The notes under the pieces are model-generated. The model had not been told where the DNA came from. It searched no databases and worked only from the letters and a program-made list of their open reading frames with translations. 64,000 nucleotides of DNA from positions 1 through 64,000 of the forward strand of contig CACIPQ010000001.1 of assembly GCA_902588585.1 (NCBI GenBank), in the 5' to 3' direction. A program made the translations under genes and the position numbers. Below are positions 15,697 through 26,927 of the stretch, one piece after another. The first letter of the stretch is position 1, and every line of letters starts with the position of its first letter. The DNA is from an uncultured Pelagibacteraceae bacterium (GTDB lineage Bacteria; Pseudomonadota; Alphaproteobacteria; Pelagibacterales; Pelagibacteraceae).

Positions 15697-18357
15697 TTAT
15701 TTTCTGAGCTCAGCTTGGGCCGCTGCCAATCTAGCAATTGGAATTCTAAAAGGTGAGCAAGAAACATAATTTAGCCCAACTTTTGAACAAAATTCTATGC
15801 TTTTAGGATCTCCGCCATGTTCGCCACAAATTCCTAATTTAAGTTTTTTATTCTGTTTTTTTCCTCGATGTGAAGCTATTTTTACTAACTCACCTACTCC
15901 ATCCTTATCAATACTTACAAATGGATCGTTGTTAAAAATTTTATGTTCTAAATAGTCGTTTAAAAATTTTCCAGAATCATCTCTACTTATACCAAACGTT
16001 GTTTGTGTTAAGTCGTTAGTTCCAAAACTAAAAAAATCAGCATATTTCGATATAGGTGCTGCTCTTAATGCTGCTCGTGGCAACTCTATCATCGTGCCCA
16101 CAAAATAATTAATTTTTACTTTATTTTCTTTTTGAACTTGATCTGCCACTTTGTTAACTAGCTTTCTCATTATTCCAAGTTCATCTTCAGTTGAAACTAA
16201 CGGTATCATTATTTCTGGTATTACAGAGTCTGTTTTTTCTTTTTTACATTCTATCAGTGCGGTAAAAATTGCCCTACATTGCATTTCATAAATTTCTGGA
16301 AATGATATACCGAGTCTGCATCCTCTATGTCCTAACATGGGGTTTAGTTCGTGTAACTCTGCAACTCTATTTCTTATTTCTTTAACTCCTAAATTTAATG
16401 ATCTCGCTACTTCTTCCATGTCTTTATCGGTTTTAGGAAGAAACTCATGTAAAGGAGGGTCTAGAAGCCTAACTGTTACAGGCAAACCCTTCATGATTTT
16501 GAAAATTTCTTTGAAATCATTTTTTTGATGAGGAAGCAGTTTGTCTAATGCTGTTTTCCTATCATCTAAACTTTTTGATAGTATCATTTGTCTAACAGAC
16601 AAAATTCTTTCATCATCAAAAAACATATGTTCAGTTCTGCAAAGACCAATCCCTTCGGCCCCAAAATTTCTTGCCATTTTAGTATCTTGCGGGGTTTCTG
16701 CGTTTGTTCTGACTTTTAATTTTCTAAATTCATCCGCCCATTTCATTAATGTTGAAAAATAACCTGAAATGTCTGGCTTAACTGTCGGAACTAAACCTTT
16801 CATTACTTTCCCTGTTCCGCCATCAATTGTTATGATGTCACCTTCTTTAATAGTAAGATCTCCTGCTTTAAATTCTTTAGATTCATAATCTATATTAATT
16901 TCTCCAGAACCAGAAACGCATGGTCTTCCCATTCCTCTAGCGACAACAGCGGCATGACTTGTCATACCACCTCTAGCAGTTAATATTCCTTTTGCAGCAT
17001 GCATGCCGTGAATATCCTCTGGTGAAGTTTCAACTCTCACTAATATTGTATCTTCATTTTGATTTTTCATTCTCTCCGCATCATCAGCTGTAAATACTAC
17101 TTTTCCACTTGCTGCACCCGGAGATGCCGGTAAACCTTTTGCTATTATTTTTTTTTCTACTTTTTCATCTAAAGTGGGATGTAAAAGTGTGTCAAGCGTG
17201 TTTGGGTCTACTCTAAGTATTGCTTCTTTTTTTGAAATTAATTTTTCCTTAACCATATCTACAGCAATTTTGATTGCGGCCTTGGCTGTACGTTTGCCAC
17301 TTCTAGTTTGCAACATCCACAATTTTTTATTTTCTACTGTAAATTCAATATCTTGCATGTCTCTATAATGTTTCTCGAGTTTCTTGAATATATTTTTTAA
17401 TTCTTTAAAAACTTTCGGCATTATCTCTTCCATGGACTTGTCTTTTGCCCCTGCATTTTCTTTAGCTTTTTTTGTTATATATCTTGGGGTTCTGCTTCCA
17501 GCCACTACGTCTTCTCCTTGAGCATTAATTAGATACTCTCCAAAAAACTTATTTTCTCCAGTTGATGGGTTTCTGGTAAATGCTACACCGGTAGCACAAT
17601 CATTTCCCATGTTTCCAAAAACCATAGATTGAACATTCACTGCTGTCCCCCAATTATCTGGTATGTGATTAATCTTTCTATAAGTTTTTGCTCTTTTACT
17701 TTCCCAAGACAAAAATACAGCTTTAATAGCTCCAAAAAGCTGTTCGTACACATCTTGTGGAAAATTTTTCTTTGTTTTTTCCTGTATTAAATTTTTAAAA
17801 TTTTTAATAAGACCGTCCCAATCATCCGGGGTAAGTTCGGTATCTAGTAAAACACCTTTTGTTAATTTATAGTTATCAATCATTTCTTCGAATAAATGAC
17901 TTTCTATACCCATAACTACATTTCCATACATTTGAATAAATCTTCTGTAACTATCTTTGGCAAATCTTTCGTTTGAAGTTTTTTTTGATAGAGACTCTAC
18001 TGTTTTGTCATTAAGGCCTAAGTTTAAGATGGTATCCATCATTCCGGGCATAGACACTCTTGAGCCAGATCTTACTGATACCAACAATGGGTTTAGATTG
18101 TCACCAAATTTTTTTTTAGTTTTTATCTCAATTTTTTTTAATTCTTTTTTAATTTGACCACATATTTTTGGTGTCAATTTTTTCTTATTCTTATAAAAGA
18201 TTTCACACATTGCGGTTGAAATAGTAAAACCTGGTGGGACTGGCAAACCAATCCTTGCCATTTCAGCTAAATTGGTTCCTTTTCCTCCTAAAATATTTCT
18301 AGAGTTTTGTATTTTTTTTGTTTTCTTGTCTCCGAAACTAAATATATATTGTTGCAT
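15697..18357 (-). CDS. ppdK: Pyruvate, phosphate dikinase
   Basis: 886 residues from the ATG at 18357, which overlaps the glyS stop by one base (TGATG); the track counts a TTG one codon earlier. The N-terminal ATP-binding domain (FGDKKTKKIQNSRNILGGKG) leads to the phosphohistidine domain with catalytic His near residue 467 in GGMTSHAAVVARGMGRPCVSG. The C-terminal PEP/pyruvate barrel ends with GICGEHGGDPKSI. It interconverts pyruvate and phosphoenolpyruvate reversibly. In an organism without classical pyruvate kinase it can serve both glycolytic and gluconeogenic flow. Confidence 0.96.
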   Translation of the reverse strand: MQQYIFSFGDKKTKKIQNSRNILGGKGTNLAEMARIGLPVPPGFTISTAMCEIFYKNKKKLTPKICGQIKKELKKIEIKTKKKFGDNLNPLLVSVRSGSRVSMPGMMDTILNLGLNDKTVESLSKKTSNERFAKDSYRRFIQMYGNVVMGIESHLFEEMIDNYKLTKGVLLDTELTPDDWDGLIKNFKNLIQEKTKKNFPQDVYEQLFGAIKAVFLSWESKRAKTYRKINHIPDNWGTAVNVQSMVFGNMGNDCATGVAFTRNPSTGENKFFGEYLINAQGEDVVAGSRTPRYITKKAKENAGAKDKSMEEIMPKVFKELKNIFKKLEKHYRDMQDIEFTVENKKLWMLQTRSGKRTAKAAIKIAVDMVKEKLISKKEAILRVDPNTLDTLLHPTLDEKVEKKIIAKGLPASPGAASGKVVFTADDAERMKNQNEDTILVRVETSPEDIHGMHAAKGILTARGGMTSHAAVVARGMGRPCVSGSGEINIDYESKEFKAGDLTIKEGDIITIDGGTGKVMKGLVPTVKPDISGYFSTLMKWADEFRKLKVRTNAETPQDTKMARNFGAEGIGLCRTEHMFFDDERILSVRQMILSKSLDDRKTALDKLLPHQKNDFKEIFKIMKGLPVTVRLLDPPLHEFLPKTDKDMEEVARSLNLGVKEIRNRVAELHELNPMLGHRGCRLGISFPEIYEMQCRAIFTALIECKKEKTDSVIPEIMIPLVSTEDELGIMRKLVNKVADQVQKENKVKINYFVGTMIELPRAALRAAPISKYADFFSFGTNDLTQTTFGISRDDSGKFLNDYLEHKIFNNDPFVSIDKDGVGELVKIASHRGKKQNKKLKLGICGEHGGDPKSIEFCSKVGLNYVSCSPFRIPIARLAAAQAELRK

Positions 18358-20411
18358 CAAGTTCCTTCCAATTTTGAAAAATCTACAAAACTATTAAAGG
18401 TAGAACACAAAATTTGCAATAGTTCCAGACGATTATTTTTTAAATCCCTATTTTCATCATTAACCTTGACATTATCGAAAAATTTGTCTGTTGACAGTTT
18501 GGTTTCAGACAGAAGTTTTAAATGATTTTCATAATTTTTCTTATCTTCTTTTAGAGTGAAAGCTTTTCGAATGGCATTAATTTTTTCAAAAAGCTCTTTT
18601 TCTTCGTTGTATTTAAAAAGGACTGCATCTGGTCCGTTTTTTGAAACAAGTTTTTCTTGATCTAAAATATTTGAAGCTCTTTTGTAAGTTGAAACAGCAT
18701 TTTTTCCTAAATCTTTTGATATAAATTTATTCATTACCCATGTCTTTTTATACAGTTCAAGAAAATCATCACTTAAATGCGAACTAACTGATGCTTCTAT
18801 AATATCTGCTCTAATTTTTCTGTCCTTAAGTATATTTTTCATACGTTCTCTAAAGAATGTAAGTAAATTTTTATTTGCATCTATGTCAAATTGTTTTACT
18901 CCCTGTTCAAGGTAGATTCTTGTGGAATAGTCGATTAGATCCCTTAATTTAACTGTTAAATTATTTTCAATTATAGTTCTCAAAAGTCCTATGGCTGCAC
19001 GTCTGAGGGCGAAAGGGTCTTTGGAACTTGTTGGTTTTTCATTTATCAAATAAAATCCAACCAAAGTATCTAGTTTGTCTATAATAGAAAGACCGTAACT
19101 AATTGGTTTTTTTGGAACAGAAGAAGAAATGCTGACCGGTAAATAATGTTCGCTAATAGCCTGGGAAACTTCTTCCTCAAATCCTTGGCTTGAAGCAAAG
19201 TATTTTCCCATTACTCCCTGAAGTTCTGGAAATTCTCCGACAAGACCCGATACCAAATCAGACTTAGAAACTGATGCTGCTATTTCGACCTTTTCTTTAT
19301 TTAAATTTAATTGATCTGAAATAAAATAAGACATTTTTCTTAGTCTTTGAGTTTTTTCATAAATTGATCCTAGGCCTTCATAAAAAGTAACATCTTTTAA
19401 TTTATTAATTTGTTTTATTAGATTCAGAGACTTGTCTTTTTCCCAAAAGAAACTGGCATCGGAAAGTCTGGCTTCTACAACTCGTTCATTTCCTATTTTT
19501 ATAAGTTTTTTAACGTCTTTTTTATTTGTAACAATAACAAACTCATTGCTCATTCGACCTCTATGATCAAGCAAAGTAAAATATCTCTGGTGAGTTTGAA
19601 GTGTTGATTTAATAACTTCGCTGGGTAACTTTAAGTAGCTTTTATCAAATTTTGCAATAATTATTCTTGGTTTATCAACCAAGTTACTTACCTCTAAAAG
19701 CAAAGATTGGTCTATTGATTCACTGCAAGATCTATTCTTATATATTGACTGAATTTTTTCTGAAATAAATTTTATTCTTTCATTGTGATCAAGAATAATA
19801 CCATTTTTTTTTAAAATTTTTTTATACTCACCAAAATTTTTAACTATTTTCTGACTTATTTCAGTGTCTTCTTCTAACAAAGTAAAATTAACAGTTTCCA
19901 GGTGTCCATATTTAAATTTAAGATGTTTGCTGTTAAAAATTGTCAAGATAGATCTTAAAGGCCTCCCCCAGTTTAGATTATGGTCAGACCATCTCATTGA
20001 TTTTTTCCAAGATATTCCGTTTAAAGATTTTGTAATACACTTTATTAACTCTTCTTCGGTATCTATTTCCTTCCCTTTAGTTTTTACAAAATAAAAAGTT
20101 CCTTTTTCTATTTTTTTTTCATAAAGATCATCACTACTAACATTTTTTGATTTAGCAAAACCTTTTACTACATTTTCTGGAACACCTAGCTTTGGTCCTT
20201 TAACTTCAGCTGGCAAAATTTTAATTTTATTTGGAAGACCAGATATCAAAGCGACTAGTCTTGTTGGAGTTGAATAAATCTCAAAATTTTCGTGTTTTAA
20301 ATTTAGTAACGATAAATTTTCAGTAAATAATTTTTTAAATTGATTTCTTGCATTTATTTGCAAGTTTGGTGGCATCTCCTCACTAAAAAGTTCAACAAAC
20401 AATTCTGACAT
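18357..20411 (-). CDS. glyS: Glycyl-tRNA synthetase beta subunit
   Basis: 684 residues, usual length. The N-terminus MSELFVELFSEEMPPNLQ is diagnostic of the bacterial alpha2beta2 GlyRS beta chain, as are RWSDHNLNWGRPLRSILTIF, ASVSKSDLVSGLVGEFPELQG and DKLDTLVGFYLI. The beta chain carries the tRNA-binding and HD-like regions, and the alpha chain the active site. It begins one base after glyQ ends. Confidence 0.96.
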   Translation of the reverse strand: MSELFVELFSEEMPPNLQINARNQFKKLFTENLSLLNLKHENFEIYSTPTRLVALISGLPNKIKILPAEVKGPKLGVPENVVKGFAKSKNVSSDDLYEKKIEKGTFYFVKTKGKEIDTEEELIKCITKSLNGISWKKSMRWSDHNLNWGRPLRSILTIFNSKHLKFKYGHLETVNFTLLEEDTEISQKIVKNFGEYKKILKKNGIILDHNERIKFISEKIQSIYKNRSCSESIDQSLLLEVSNLVDKPRIIIAKFDKSYLKLPSEVIKSTLQTHQRYFTLLDHRGRMSNEFVIVTNKKDVKKLIKIGNERVVEARLSDASFFWEKDKSLNLIKQINKLKDVTFYEGLGSIYEKTQRLRKMSYFISDQLNLNKEKVEIAASVSKSDLVSGLVGEFPELQGVMGKYFASSQGFEEEVSQAISEHYLPVSISSSVPKKPISYGLSIIDKLDTLVGFYLINEKPTSSKDPFALRRAAIGLLRTIIENNLTVKLRDLIDYSTRIYLEQGVKQFDIDANKNLLTFFRERMKNILKDRKIRADIIEASVSSHLSDDFLELYKKTWVMNKFISKDLGKNAVSTYKRASNILDQEKLVSKNGPDAVLFKYNEEKELFEKINAIRKAFTLKEDKKNYENHLKLLSETKLSTDKFFDNVKVNDENRDLKNNRLELLQILCSTFNSFVDFSKLEGT

Positions 20412-21296
20412 TTACTGTTCTTGGTTTTCTAACCACGCAGATCCTGATCCTTTTGCCAGGTCTCTAATTCTATTTATATATCCTGTTCTCTCTGCAACAG
20501 AGATTACTCCTCTCGAATCTAGTAAATTAAATATGTGACTTGCTTTTAAACACTGATCGTAAGCTGGTAGAGAAAGTTTCTTTTCTAGCAGTGCTTTACA
20601 CTCTTTTTCTGCTATTTCAAAATTTTTTAATAAAGAATCTGTATTTGCATATTCAAAATTATATGCTGAAAATTCTTTTTCTGAACGCATATAGACATCT
20701 TTGTACTTCACACCATTATCATTCCAATCAATATCAAATACATTTTTTTTACCCTGAACGAACATACAAATTCTCTCTAGTCCATAAGTAAGTTCTACAG
20801 ATATTGGTTTACAATCTATTCCAGTCATTTTTTGAAAATAAGTAAATTGAGTTATTTCCATGCCATCACACCAAACTTCCCAGCCAAGTCCTGCTGCTCC
20901 CAGAGTTGGACTTTCCCAATCATCTTCTACGAATCTGATGTCATGATCTTTTGATTCTATTCCAATAGCAGATAAGCTTTTTAAATATGTTTGTTTAATG
21001 TCTTTAGGAGATGGTTTGATGATCACTTGATATTGATAATAATGTTGTAACCGATTTGGATTCTTTCCGTATCTTCCATCTGTTGGTCTTCTTGAAGGTT
21101 GAACGTAAGCTGCTTTCCATGGTTTGGGTCCTAACGACCGAAGTGTTGTTGCAGGATGAAATGTTCCAGCGCCAACTTCAAGATCATACGGTTGTAAAAT
21201 AACACAGCCATACTTCCCCCAAAATTTTTGTAAATTAAAAATTAAATTTTGAAAAGTTATTGGATCTTTTTTTTTATTTTTTGTTTTCTTTGGCAT
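20412..21296 (-). CDS. glyQ: Glycyl-tRNA synthetase alpha subunit
   Basis: 294 residues with class II motifs of the heterotetrameric Gly[58 protein letters not shown] and [12 protein letters not shown] (three short blocks in order). It forms glycyl-adenylate. A lysine-rich leader ([12 protein letters not shown]) precedes the domain. It directly abuts the peptidase gene upstream and glyS downstream, so the three are read from one transcript. Confidence 0.96.
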   Translation of the reverse strand: MPKKTKNKKKDPITFQNLIFNLQKFWGKYGCVILQPYDLEVGAGTFHPATTLRSLGPKPWKAAYVQPSRRPTDGRYGKNPNRLQHYYQYQVIIKPSPKDIKQTYLKSLSAIGIESKDHDIRFVEDDWESPTLGAAGLGWEVWCDGMEITQFTYFQKMTGIDCKPISVELTYGLERICMFVQGKKNVFDIDWNDNGVKYKDVYMRSEKEFSAYNFEYANTDSLLKNFEIAEKECKALLEKKLSLPAYDQCLKASHIFNLLDSRGVISVAERTGYINRIRDLAKGSGSAWLENQEQ

Positions 21297-22109
21297 TTAT
21301 AAACCAAATTTTTGCCATAGAGCTCTTTCTTCTATAGCGTTTGCAATATTATCAATCTGATTGTCTAGAGATGATGATAGTTTTCTTGCAATAAAACTTT
21401 TGGGTTTTTCTAATTTTTTGATCACAACATTTTCTCCAAATTTTTCTCTTAAAATCTGTTCAGCATTACCAATTCCATCTATAAGTCCTAATTTTAAAGA
21501 AGTAGAGCCGGACCAAAACTCCCCTGTAAAGGTATTGTTTTTTTCAGGATCTTTTAATTTTGAACCTCTACTTTTTTTTACAAGATTAATGAAGTCTGAA
21601 TGTAATTCTAGCTGCAATTTTTTTATTCTTTCAATATCTTCCTCTTTTTCTTCTTTGAATGGATCTAAAGTACTTTTATTTTTTCCTGCAGTATAAACTC
21701 TTCTTTGAATTCCAATTTTTTTAATTGCGTCTTGAAAACCAAAAGATGCAGAGATTACTCCAATTGAGCCAACTATCGAACTTGAATTTCCATAAATTTC
21801 ATCTCCAGCACAAGCAATTAGATATCCTCCTGATGCCGCGACATCCTCAGCAAAAACTATAATTTTTTTATTATTTTTCTTAGCTAATTGTCTTATGTAA
21901 TCATGAATTAAATGTGATTGAACTGGAGAACCTCCTGGCGAATTAATTGATATGGCTATAGCTTTGGCTTTCTTAAAAGAGAATGCTTTTTTTATAATTT
22001 CTTGTTGTCCCGAAAAATCTATTCCCTGCCTAAATCTTCCAACAGAACCTATAACGCCAGATAATCTGATGTGTGGAATAATTGTTTTTTTTTTAAAAAA
22101 TGAAAACAT
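21297..22109 (-). CDS. S49 family (SppA/SohB-like) serine peptidase
   Basis: 270 residues, the short single-domain form. The nucleophile Ser is in DVAASGGYLIACAGDEIYGN and the general-base Lys region is RRVYTAGKNKSTLDPF, both typical of signal peptide peptidase A. An ordered strand-turn motif, INSPGGSPVQ, also matches. Unlike E. coli SppA there is no strong N-terminal membrane helix (MFSFFKKKTIIPHIRLS), so it may be soluble or peripheral. It is first in the run leading to glyQS-ppdK. The 145 bp upstream is the largest gene-free gap in the window and presumably holds its promoter and that of ispB. Confidence 0.9.
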   Translation of the reverse strand: MFSFFKKKTIIPHIRLSGVIGSVGRFRQGIDFSGQQEIIKKAFSFKKAKAIAISINSPGGSPVQSHLIHDYIRQLAKKNNKKIIVFAEDVAASGGYLIACAGDEIYGNSSSIVGSIGVISASFGFQDAIKKIGIQRRVYTAGKNKSTLDPFKEEKEEDIERIKKLQLELHSDFINLVKKSRGSKLKDPEKNNTFTGEFWSGSTSLKLGLIDGIGNAEQILREKFGENVVIKKLEKPKSFIARKLSSSLDNQIDNIANAIEERALWQKFGL

Positions 22110-22254
22110 ATGAATTTAGATTAACTCTGTTTCTTATATCAGCACTTAAATTAAATTTAAATATTAATTACGCTACCCTTGGTTGAAATTGAAGTGCGTC
22201 ACCAGTGTATAAAATAATAATTTAATATTATCATAAACATATATAATAAAAATC

Positions 22255-23268
22255 ATGGGATCCGTTATACCTCTAAAAAAATCTGTAAATTCAGCGTATC
22301 TGGATTTAAAAAACATTTTGAACAACAGGCTTGATTCTGTTGAAGAACTTATTTGTCTAAAACTTAAAAGCGATGTTGAGTTAATAAAAGAAATGAGTAA
22401 TTACCACCTAGGATCTGGTGGAAAGAGAATTAGAGCATTGTTGACTATGGGCGCGGCAAAGCTCGGCGGATATAATCAGGGTTCTAGAGATATTAATTTA
22501 GCAGCATGTGTTGAATTAATACATAGCGCAACCCTACTACATGACGATGTTATAGATGAAAGCAAATTAAGAAGGGGAACAAAAACTACAAATTCTATCT
22601 GGGGAAATCAATCTTCTGTTTTAGTTGGTGATTACTTATTGAGTAGATGTTTTGAAATGATGGTGGAAGATGGAAATTTAGAAATATTAAAACTTCTTTC
22701 TTCAACATCCTCAAAAATTGCCCAAGGAGAAGTTTTACAGCTTGCTCATAAAGGAGAGGCAGATCTTCTAGAAGAAAATTATATAAAAATTATAAATTTA
22801 AAAACAGCAGCTCTCTTTTCAGCTGCAACTAGAGTTGGAGCTTGTATAGCCGGCCTAGAAAAAAAAAAGAAAGAAGCTCTTGAATCCTACGGAAAAAATC
22901 TAGGCTTAGCATTTCAAATAGCTGATGATGCCTTGGATTATTTTTCTAAAGAAAAGATTTTTGGAAAAGAGATTGGAAAAGATTTTTTTGAGTCCAAAGT
23001 AACTCTTCCGGTGATTATTGTTTTTCAAAAAGCCAATCCAATTGAAAGAACATTTTTAAAAAATCTTTTTAAAAAAAATGTAAAAGAAAAAGAAGATTTT
23101 AATTCCGTATTAAAATTAATAAAAAAATATAATACATTAGAAGCAACTTTTAAAAGAGCAGAATATTTTGTAAACGTATCTTTTGATGCTTTAGGAATAT
23201 TTGAGAATTGTGAAGCAAAAAAAGTTTTACAAAATCTAACTGGTTTTAGTCTAAATAGATCTTATTAA
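22255..23268 (+). CDS. ispB: Polyprenyl (octaprenyl/decaprenyl-type) diphosphate synthase
   Basis: 337 residues with both Asp-rich motifs of trans-prenyltransferases: LLHDDVIDES and IADDALDYF. GSGGKRIRALLTMGAAKLGG is the first conserved block. The long-chain type is chosen because a shorter farnesyl-type gene (ispA) lies at 26927 and because of similarity of plan to IspB, which makes the quinone side chain. Product length cannot be read reliably. It ends in a four-base stop overlap with pdxH. Confidence 0.92.
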   Translation: MGSVIPLKKSVNSAYLDLKNILNNRLDSVEELICLKLKSDVELIKEMSNYHLGSGGKRIRALLTMGAAKLGGYNQGSRDINLAACVELIHSATLLHDDVIDESKLRRGTKTTNSIWGNQSSVLVGDYLLSRCFEMMVEDGNLEILKLLSSTSSKIAQGEVLQLAHKGEADLLEENYIKIINLKTAALFSAATRVGACIAGLEKKKKEALESYGKNLGLAFQIADDALDYFSKEKIFGKEIGKDFFESKVTLPVIIVFQKANPIERTFLKNLFKKNVKEKEDFNSVLKLIKKYNTLEATFKRAEYFVNVSFDALGIFENCEAKKVLQNLTGFSLNRSY

Positions 23269-23897
23269 GGATATAAAATTTCCTTTATCCACTTATCATT
23301 TTCTTTTCTATAATTTAATCTTTCATGCGATCTATTTTTTATTTCCAACCAAAATTCAATTTCGTTTGGTTTAATTCTCCAACCTGACCAATGCGGTGGT
23401 CTTGGCACATTGTTTTTGTCAGAAAATTTTTTTTCAAATTCTTTAATTTTACCTAAAAATTCATTTTTATTTTTCATTACTTTAGATTGAGAAGATGACC
23501 ATGCTGATATTTTGCTTCCATAATCTCTTGAAGCAAAATATTCGTCGGCCTCTTTTTTATCTACAAAACTAACTTTTCCAGAAACTCTTATTTGTCTCCT
23601 TATACTTTTCCAATGAAAGCACATTGAGGCGTTAGGGTTATTTTTTAGATCGTTTCCTTTTTTGCTATCAAAATTTGTGTAAAAAACAAAACCTGAATCA
23701 CTCAATCCTTTGAGTAAAACCATTCTGACACTTGGAATTCCATCTGAGCTTGAAGTTGCCAAAGATAATGCGTTTGGATCGTTTGTTTCGCTTTTTTCTG
23801 CAGTTGCAAACCATTTTTTAAATAAAACTATAGGATTTGCTTCATCTTCAAAACAAATATCCAGTCCTAACGAATTTTTGCCATTTTTTTGATTCAT
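23265..23897 (-). CDS. pdxH: Pyridoxamine 5'-phosphate oxidase
   Basis: 210 residues. FMN and substrate motifs are intact: SVRMVLLKGLSDSGFVFYTN, GNDLKNNPNASMCFHWKSIRRQIRVSG, SAWSSSQS, and the C-terminal PHWSGWRIKPNEIEFW with HERLNY. It makes pyridoxal phosphate from PNP or PMP. It is divergent from aroC across 34 bp and convergent with ispB. Confidence 0.95.
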   Translation of the reverse strand: MNQKNGKNSLGLDICFEDEANPIVLFKKWFATAEKSETNDPNALSLATSSSDGIPSVRMVLLKGLSDSGFVFYTNFDSKKGNDLKNNPNASMCFHWKSIRRQIRVSGKVSFVDKKEADEYFASRDYGSKISAWSSSQSKVMKNKNEFLGKIKEFEKKFSDKNNVPRPPHWSGWRIKPNEIEFWLEIKNRSHERLNYRKENDKWIKEILYP

Positions 23898-23931
23898 AAA
23901 TTATATAAAATAATTTATACATTAATTATCG

Positions 23932-25014
23932 ATGTCTTTTAATACTTTTGGAAAAATATTTAGGTTTACCACATGGGGTGAGTCACATGGCCCAGCTATT
24001 GGCTGTATTGTGGACGGTTGTCCTCCAAATATCGCTTTATCTGAAAAGGACATACAGAAAGATATGAACCGTAGAAGACCTGGCAATTCCAAGTTTGTCT
24101 CCCAAAGAAAAGAATCGGATAAAATTGAAATTTTATCAGGAGTATTTAATGGAAAAACCACCGGAACTCCAATCTCAATTTTAATTCGGAATGAAGACAA
24201 AAGGTCTAGAGATTATGAGTCAATTAAAAATAAATTTAGGCCTGGGCACGCTGATTTTACCTATTTTCAAAAATACGGAATTAGAGATTACCGGGGAGGT
24301 GGTCGACAATCAGCTAGAGAAACTGCTTCGAGAGTTGCGGCAGGTGCAATTGCGAAAGTTGTTTTAAAAAATATTTTAGGAAAAAAATTTAATATTGTTG
24401 GTGCAGTTATTCAGTTAGGTTTGATGGGTTGTGATAAAAATAACTGGAATAATAATGAAATAAAAAAGAATCCTTTTTTCTGTCCTGATAAAAATTCTGT
24501 TAAGCTTTGGGAAAAATATCTCTTGGCAGTAAGAAAATCTGGATCATCGTGTGGAGCTATTATTGAATTACGTGCTAAGGGCATTCCTGCTGGACTTGGT
24601 GCGCCAATCTATTCAAAATTAGATACTGATATAGCCGCAGGGTTAATGAGCATTAACGCTGTCAAAGGAGTAAATATTGGGGTCGGTATGAATGCAGCAT
24701 ATTTGTCTGGAGAAGAAAATTCTGACGAAATAAAATCTAAATCTGGAAAAATAAAATTTAAAAGCAATAATGCGGGAGGCATACTTGGAGGTATATCTTC
24801 TGGACAAGAAATTATTGCCTCTTTTGCAGTGAAACCAACTTCTTCTATAATTAACAGTAGAGAAACAATTGATAAAAAAGGTAAAAACACAAAAATATCT
24901 GTAAAAGGTCGTCATGATCCCTGTGTTGGTATTAGAGCTGTTCCTATCGGAGAAGCTATGCTTTCTTGTGTCTTGCTAGATCATTTTCTTTTAAATAGAG
25001 CGCAGTGTGGCTAA
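23932..25014 (+). CDS. aroC: Chorismate synthase
   Basis: 360 residues with the three signatures of the family: [20 protein letters not shown], then [37 protein letters not shown] as two neighbouring blocks, and [17 protein letters not shown] near the C-terminus. It performs the last common step of aromatic amino acid and folate precursor synthesis, with reduced FMN as cofactor. It ends in a four-base overlap (CTAA) with the stop of dxs. Confidence 0.97.
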   Translation: MSFNTFGKIFRFTTWGESHGPAIGCIVDGCPPNIALSEKDIQKDMNRRRPGNSKFVSQRKESDKIEILSGVFNGKTTGTPISILIRNEDKRSRDYESIKNKFRPGHADFTYFQKYGIRDYRGGGRQSARETASRVAAGAIAKVVLKNILGKKFNIVGAVIQLGLMGCDKNNWNNNEIKKNPFFCPDKNSVKLWEKYLLAVRKSGSSCGAIIELRAKGIPAGLGAPIYSKLDTDIAAGLMSINAVKGVNIGVGMNAAYLSGEENSDEIKSKSGKIKFKSNNAGGILGGISSGQEIIASFAVKPTSSIINSRETIDKKGKNTKISVKGRHDPCVGIRAVPIGEAMLSCVLLDHFLLNRAQCG

Positions 25015-26927
25015 GAAAGATTTTTATTTTTTGCAATAACGACATTAGAATTTAGAACATTTTCAACTTTTTGAACAATGCTATTGCAGTCTAACCCTGC
25101 TGTTTTGTACATACTGTCCGGTGTGTCTTGATCTAAAAATTTATCTGGTAAAATCATTGATCTGAATTTTAAACCTTTATCAAAAAATCCTCTGTCAGAT
25201 AAAAGTTTTGTAACATGAGACCCAAATCCACCTATTGATCCTTCCTCTATACTTATAATAGCCTCATGATTTGATGCTAATTCAAGTATTGATTTTTCAT
25301 CCAAAGGTTTTGAAAATCTTGCATCAAAAATACTTATTGTAATTCCTTTTTTCTTAAGAACTTCTGAAGCTTTTTGACATTCGTGCATTCTTGCTCCAAA
25401 ATTTAAAATCGCAACATGTTTTCCATCGGAAATCATTTTCCCTTTTCCTATTTGAATTACTTCTTTAATATCAGGTAGTTCAACACCAATTCCATTTCCT
25501 CTTGGATATCTAAAAGCTGAAGGTCTATTGTTTATAGATACCGATGTATTAATCATTCTAACCAATTCGGCTTCATCACTAGCTGCCATAACAACAAAAT
25601 TGGGCAAGGTTGATAAGTAAGTTATATCGAAAGATCCCGCATGAGTTGGGCCATCTGCCCCTACCAGTCCAGCTCTATCAATAGCAAATCTCACTGGCAA
25701 AGATTGTATCGCAACGTCATGTACAATTTGATCGTATGCTCTCTGCAAAAAAGTTGAGTAAATTGCAGCAAAGGGCTTATATCCTTCTGTTGCTAAACCT
25801 GCTGCAAAAGTTACGCCGTGTTGCTCTGCAATTCCAACATCAAACATTCTTTGAGGAAACTTTTTCTCAAACAAATCTAATCCAGTTCCTGATGGCATAG
25901 CACCTGTAATTGCTACAATTTTTGTGTCATTTTCAGCATGTTTGATCAGTGTGTTTGCAAAAACCTTTGTATAAGAAGGGGCTTTTGATTTACCTTTGGA
26001 TTGCTTCCCTGTTAAAACATCAAATTTTGATACTCCATGATATTTGTCCCCTGATTCTTCTGCAGGTTTATATCCTTTTCCTTTTTTTGTAATTGCATGA
26101 ATTAAAATTGGTCCTTGATGATTTGAATTTTTTACATTTTCTAAAATAGTAACTAGATTATTTACATCATGTCCATCAATTGGACCCACATAATAGAAAC
26201 CTAGTTGATTGAAAAGCGTTCCGCCTGTTACAGCACTTCTAATTAAATCTTCGGCTTTACCTGCACTTTTAGAAAATCTTCTAGAAAAAGCTGAAAGTAT
26301 TAATTTTATTGTTTCTCTTAAACTAAAATAAATTTTACCTGACAAAAGTCTTGCAAGATATTTGCTCATTGCACCAACAGGGCGAGCAATCGACATGTCG
26401 TTATCATTTAGTATTACAATCAATTTGGATTTCATCGCCCCAGCATTATTCATTGCCTCGTATGCCATACCTGCGCTCATAGCTCCATCTCCAATAACTG
26501 CTACAACATTATTTTTGTCGTTAGAAAGTTTTTTGGCTGTAGCCATCCCCAAGGTTGATGAAATCGAAGTTGAACTATGTGCCGCTCCAAATGGATCGTA
26601 TTCACTTTCTGCTCTCTTGGTGAATCCTGACAAGCCTCCTCCCTTACGAAGAGTTCTTATTCTGTCTTTTCTTCCAGTAATTATCTTATGCGGATAGCAC
26701 TGGTGTCCAACGTCCCATACTAATTTGTCTTGTGGAGTATTAAAGACGTAGTGTAATGCAACAGTTAATTCTACTACACCTAACCCGGCCCCTAGGTGAC
26801 CCCCCGTTTCTGAAACAACATCAATAACTTCAGATCTTAATTCTTCTGTTACCTGTTCTAATTGATTTTTTTTTAATAACCTTAAATCTGATGGATAATT
26901 AATTTTATCTAATAGCTTGTTTTTCAT
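25011..26927 (-). CDS. dxs: 1-deoxy-D-xylulose-5-phosphate synthase
   Basis: 638 residues. Thiamine diphosphate site [18 protein letters not shown], with [18 protein letters not shown]. The transketolase-type pyrimidine domain has [18 protein letters not shown] and [18 protein letters not shown]. This is the first step of the MEP isoprenoid pathway. It starts one base from the ispA stop, in the xseB-ispA-dxs order common in Proteobacteria. Confidence 0.97.
   Translation of the reverse strand: MKNKLLDKINYPSDLRLLKKNQLEQVTEELRSEVIDVVSETGGHLGAGLGVVELTVALHYVFNTPQDKLVWDVGHQCYPHKIITGRKDRIRTLRKGGGLSGFTKRAESEYDPFGAAHSSTSISSTLGMATAKKLSNDKNNVVAVIGDGAMSAGMAYEAMNNAGAMKSKLIVILNDNDMSIARPVGAMSKYLARLLSGKIYFSLRETIKLILSAFSRRFSKSAGKAEDLIRSAVTGGTLFNQLGFYYVGPIDGHDVNNLVTILENVKNSNHQGPILIHAITKKGKGYKPAEESGDKYHGVSKFDVLTGKQSKGKSKAPSYTKVFANTLIKHAENDTKIVAITGAMPSGTGLDLFEKKFPQRMFDVGIAEQHGVTFAAGLATEGYKPFAAIYSTFLQRAYDQIVHDVAIQSLPVRFAIDRAGLVGADGPTHAGSFDITYLSTLPNFVVMAASDEAELVRMINTSVSINNRPSAFRYPRGNGIGVELPDIKEVIQIGKGKMISDGKHVAILNFGARMHECQKASEVLKKKGITISIFDARFSKPLDEKSILELASNHEAIISIEEGSIGGFGSHVTKLLSDRGFFDKGLKFRSMILPDKFLDQDTPDSMYKTAGLDCNSIVQKVENVLNSNVVIAKNKNLS

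Noticed and set aside
22183-22213. TTGAAA...TATAAA pair upstream of ispB in the largest gap
   Set aside because: The spacer is 19 bases, outside the normal range, and such hexamers are common in this base composition. Nothing else is recognisable in 22110-22254.
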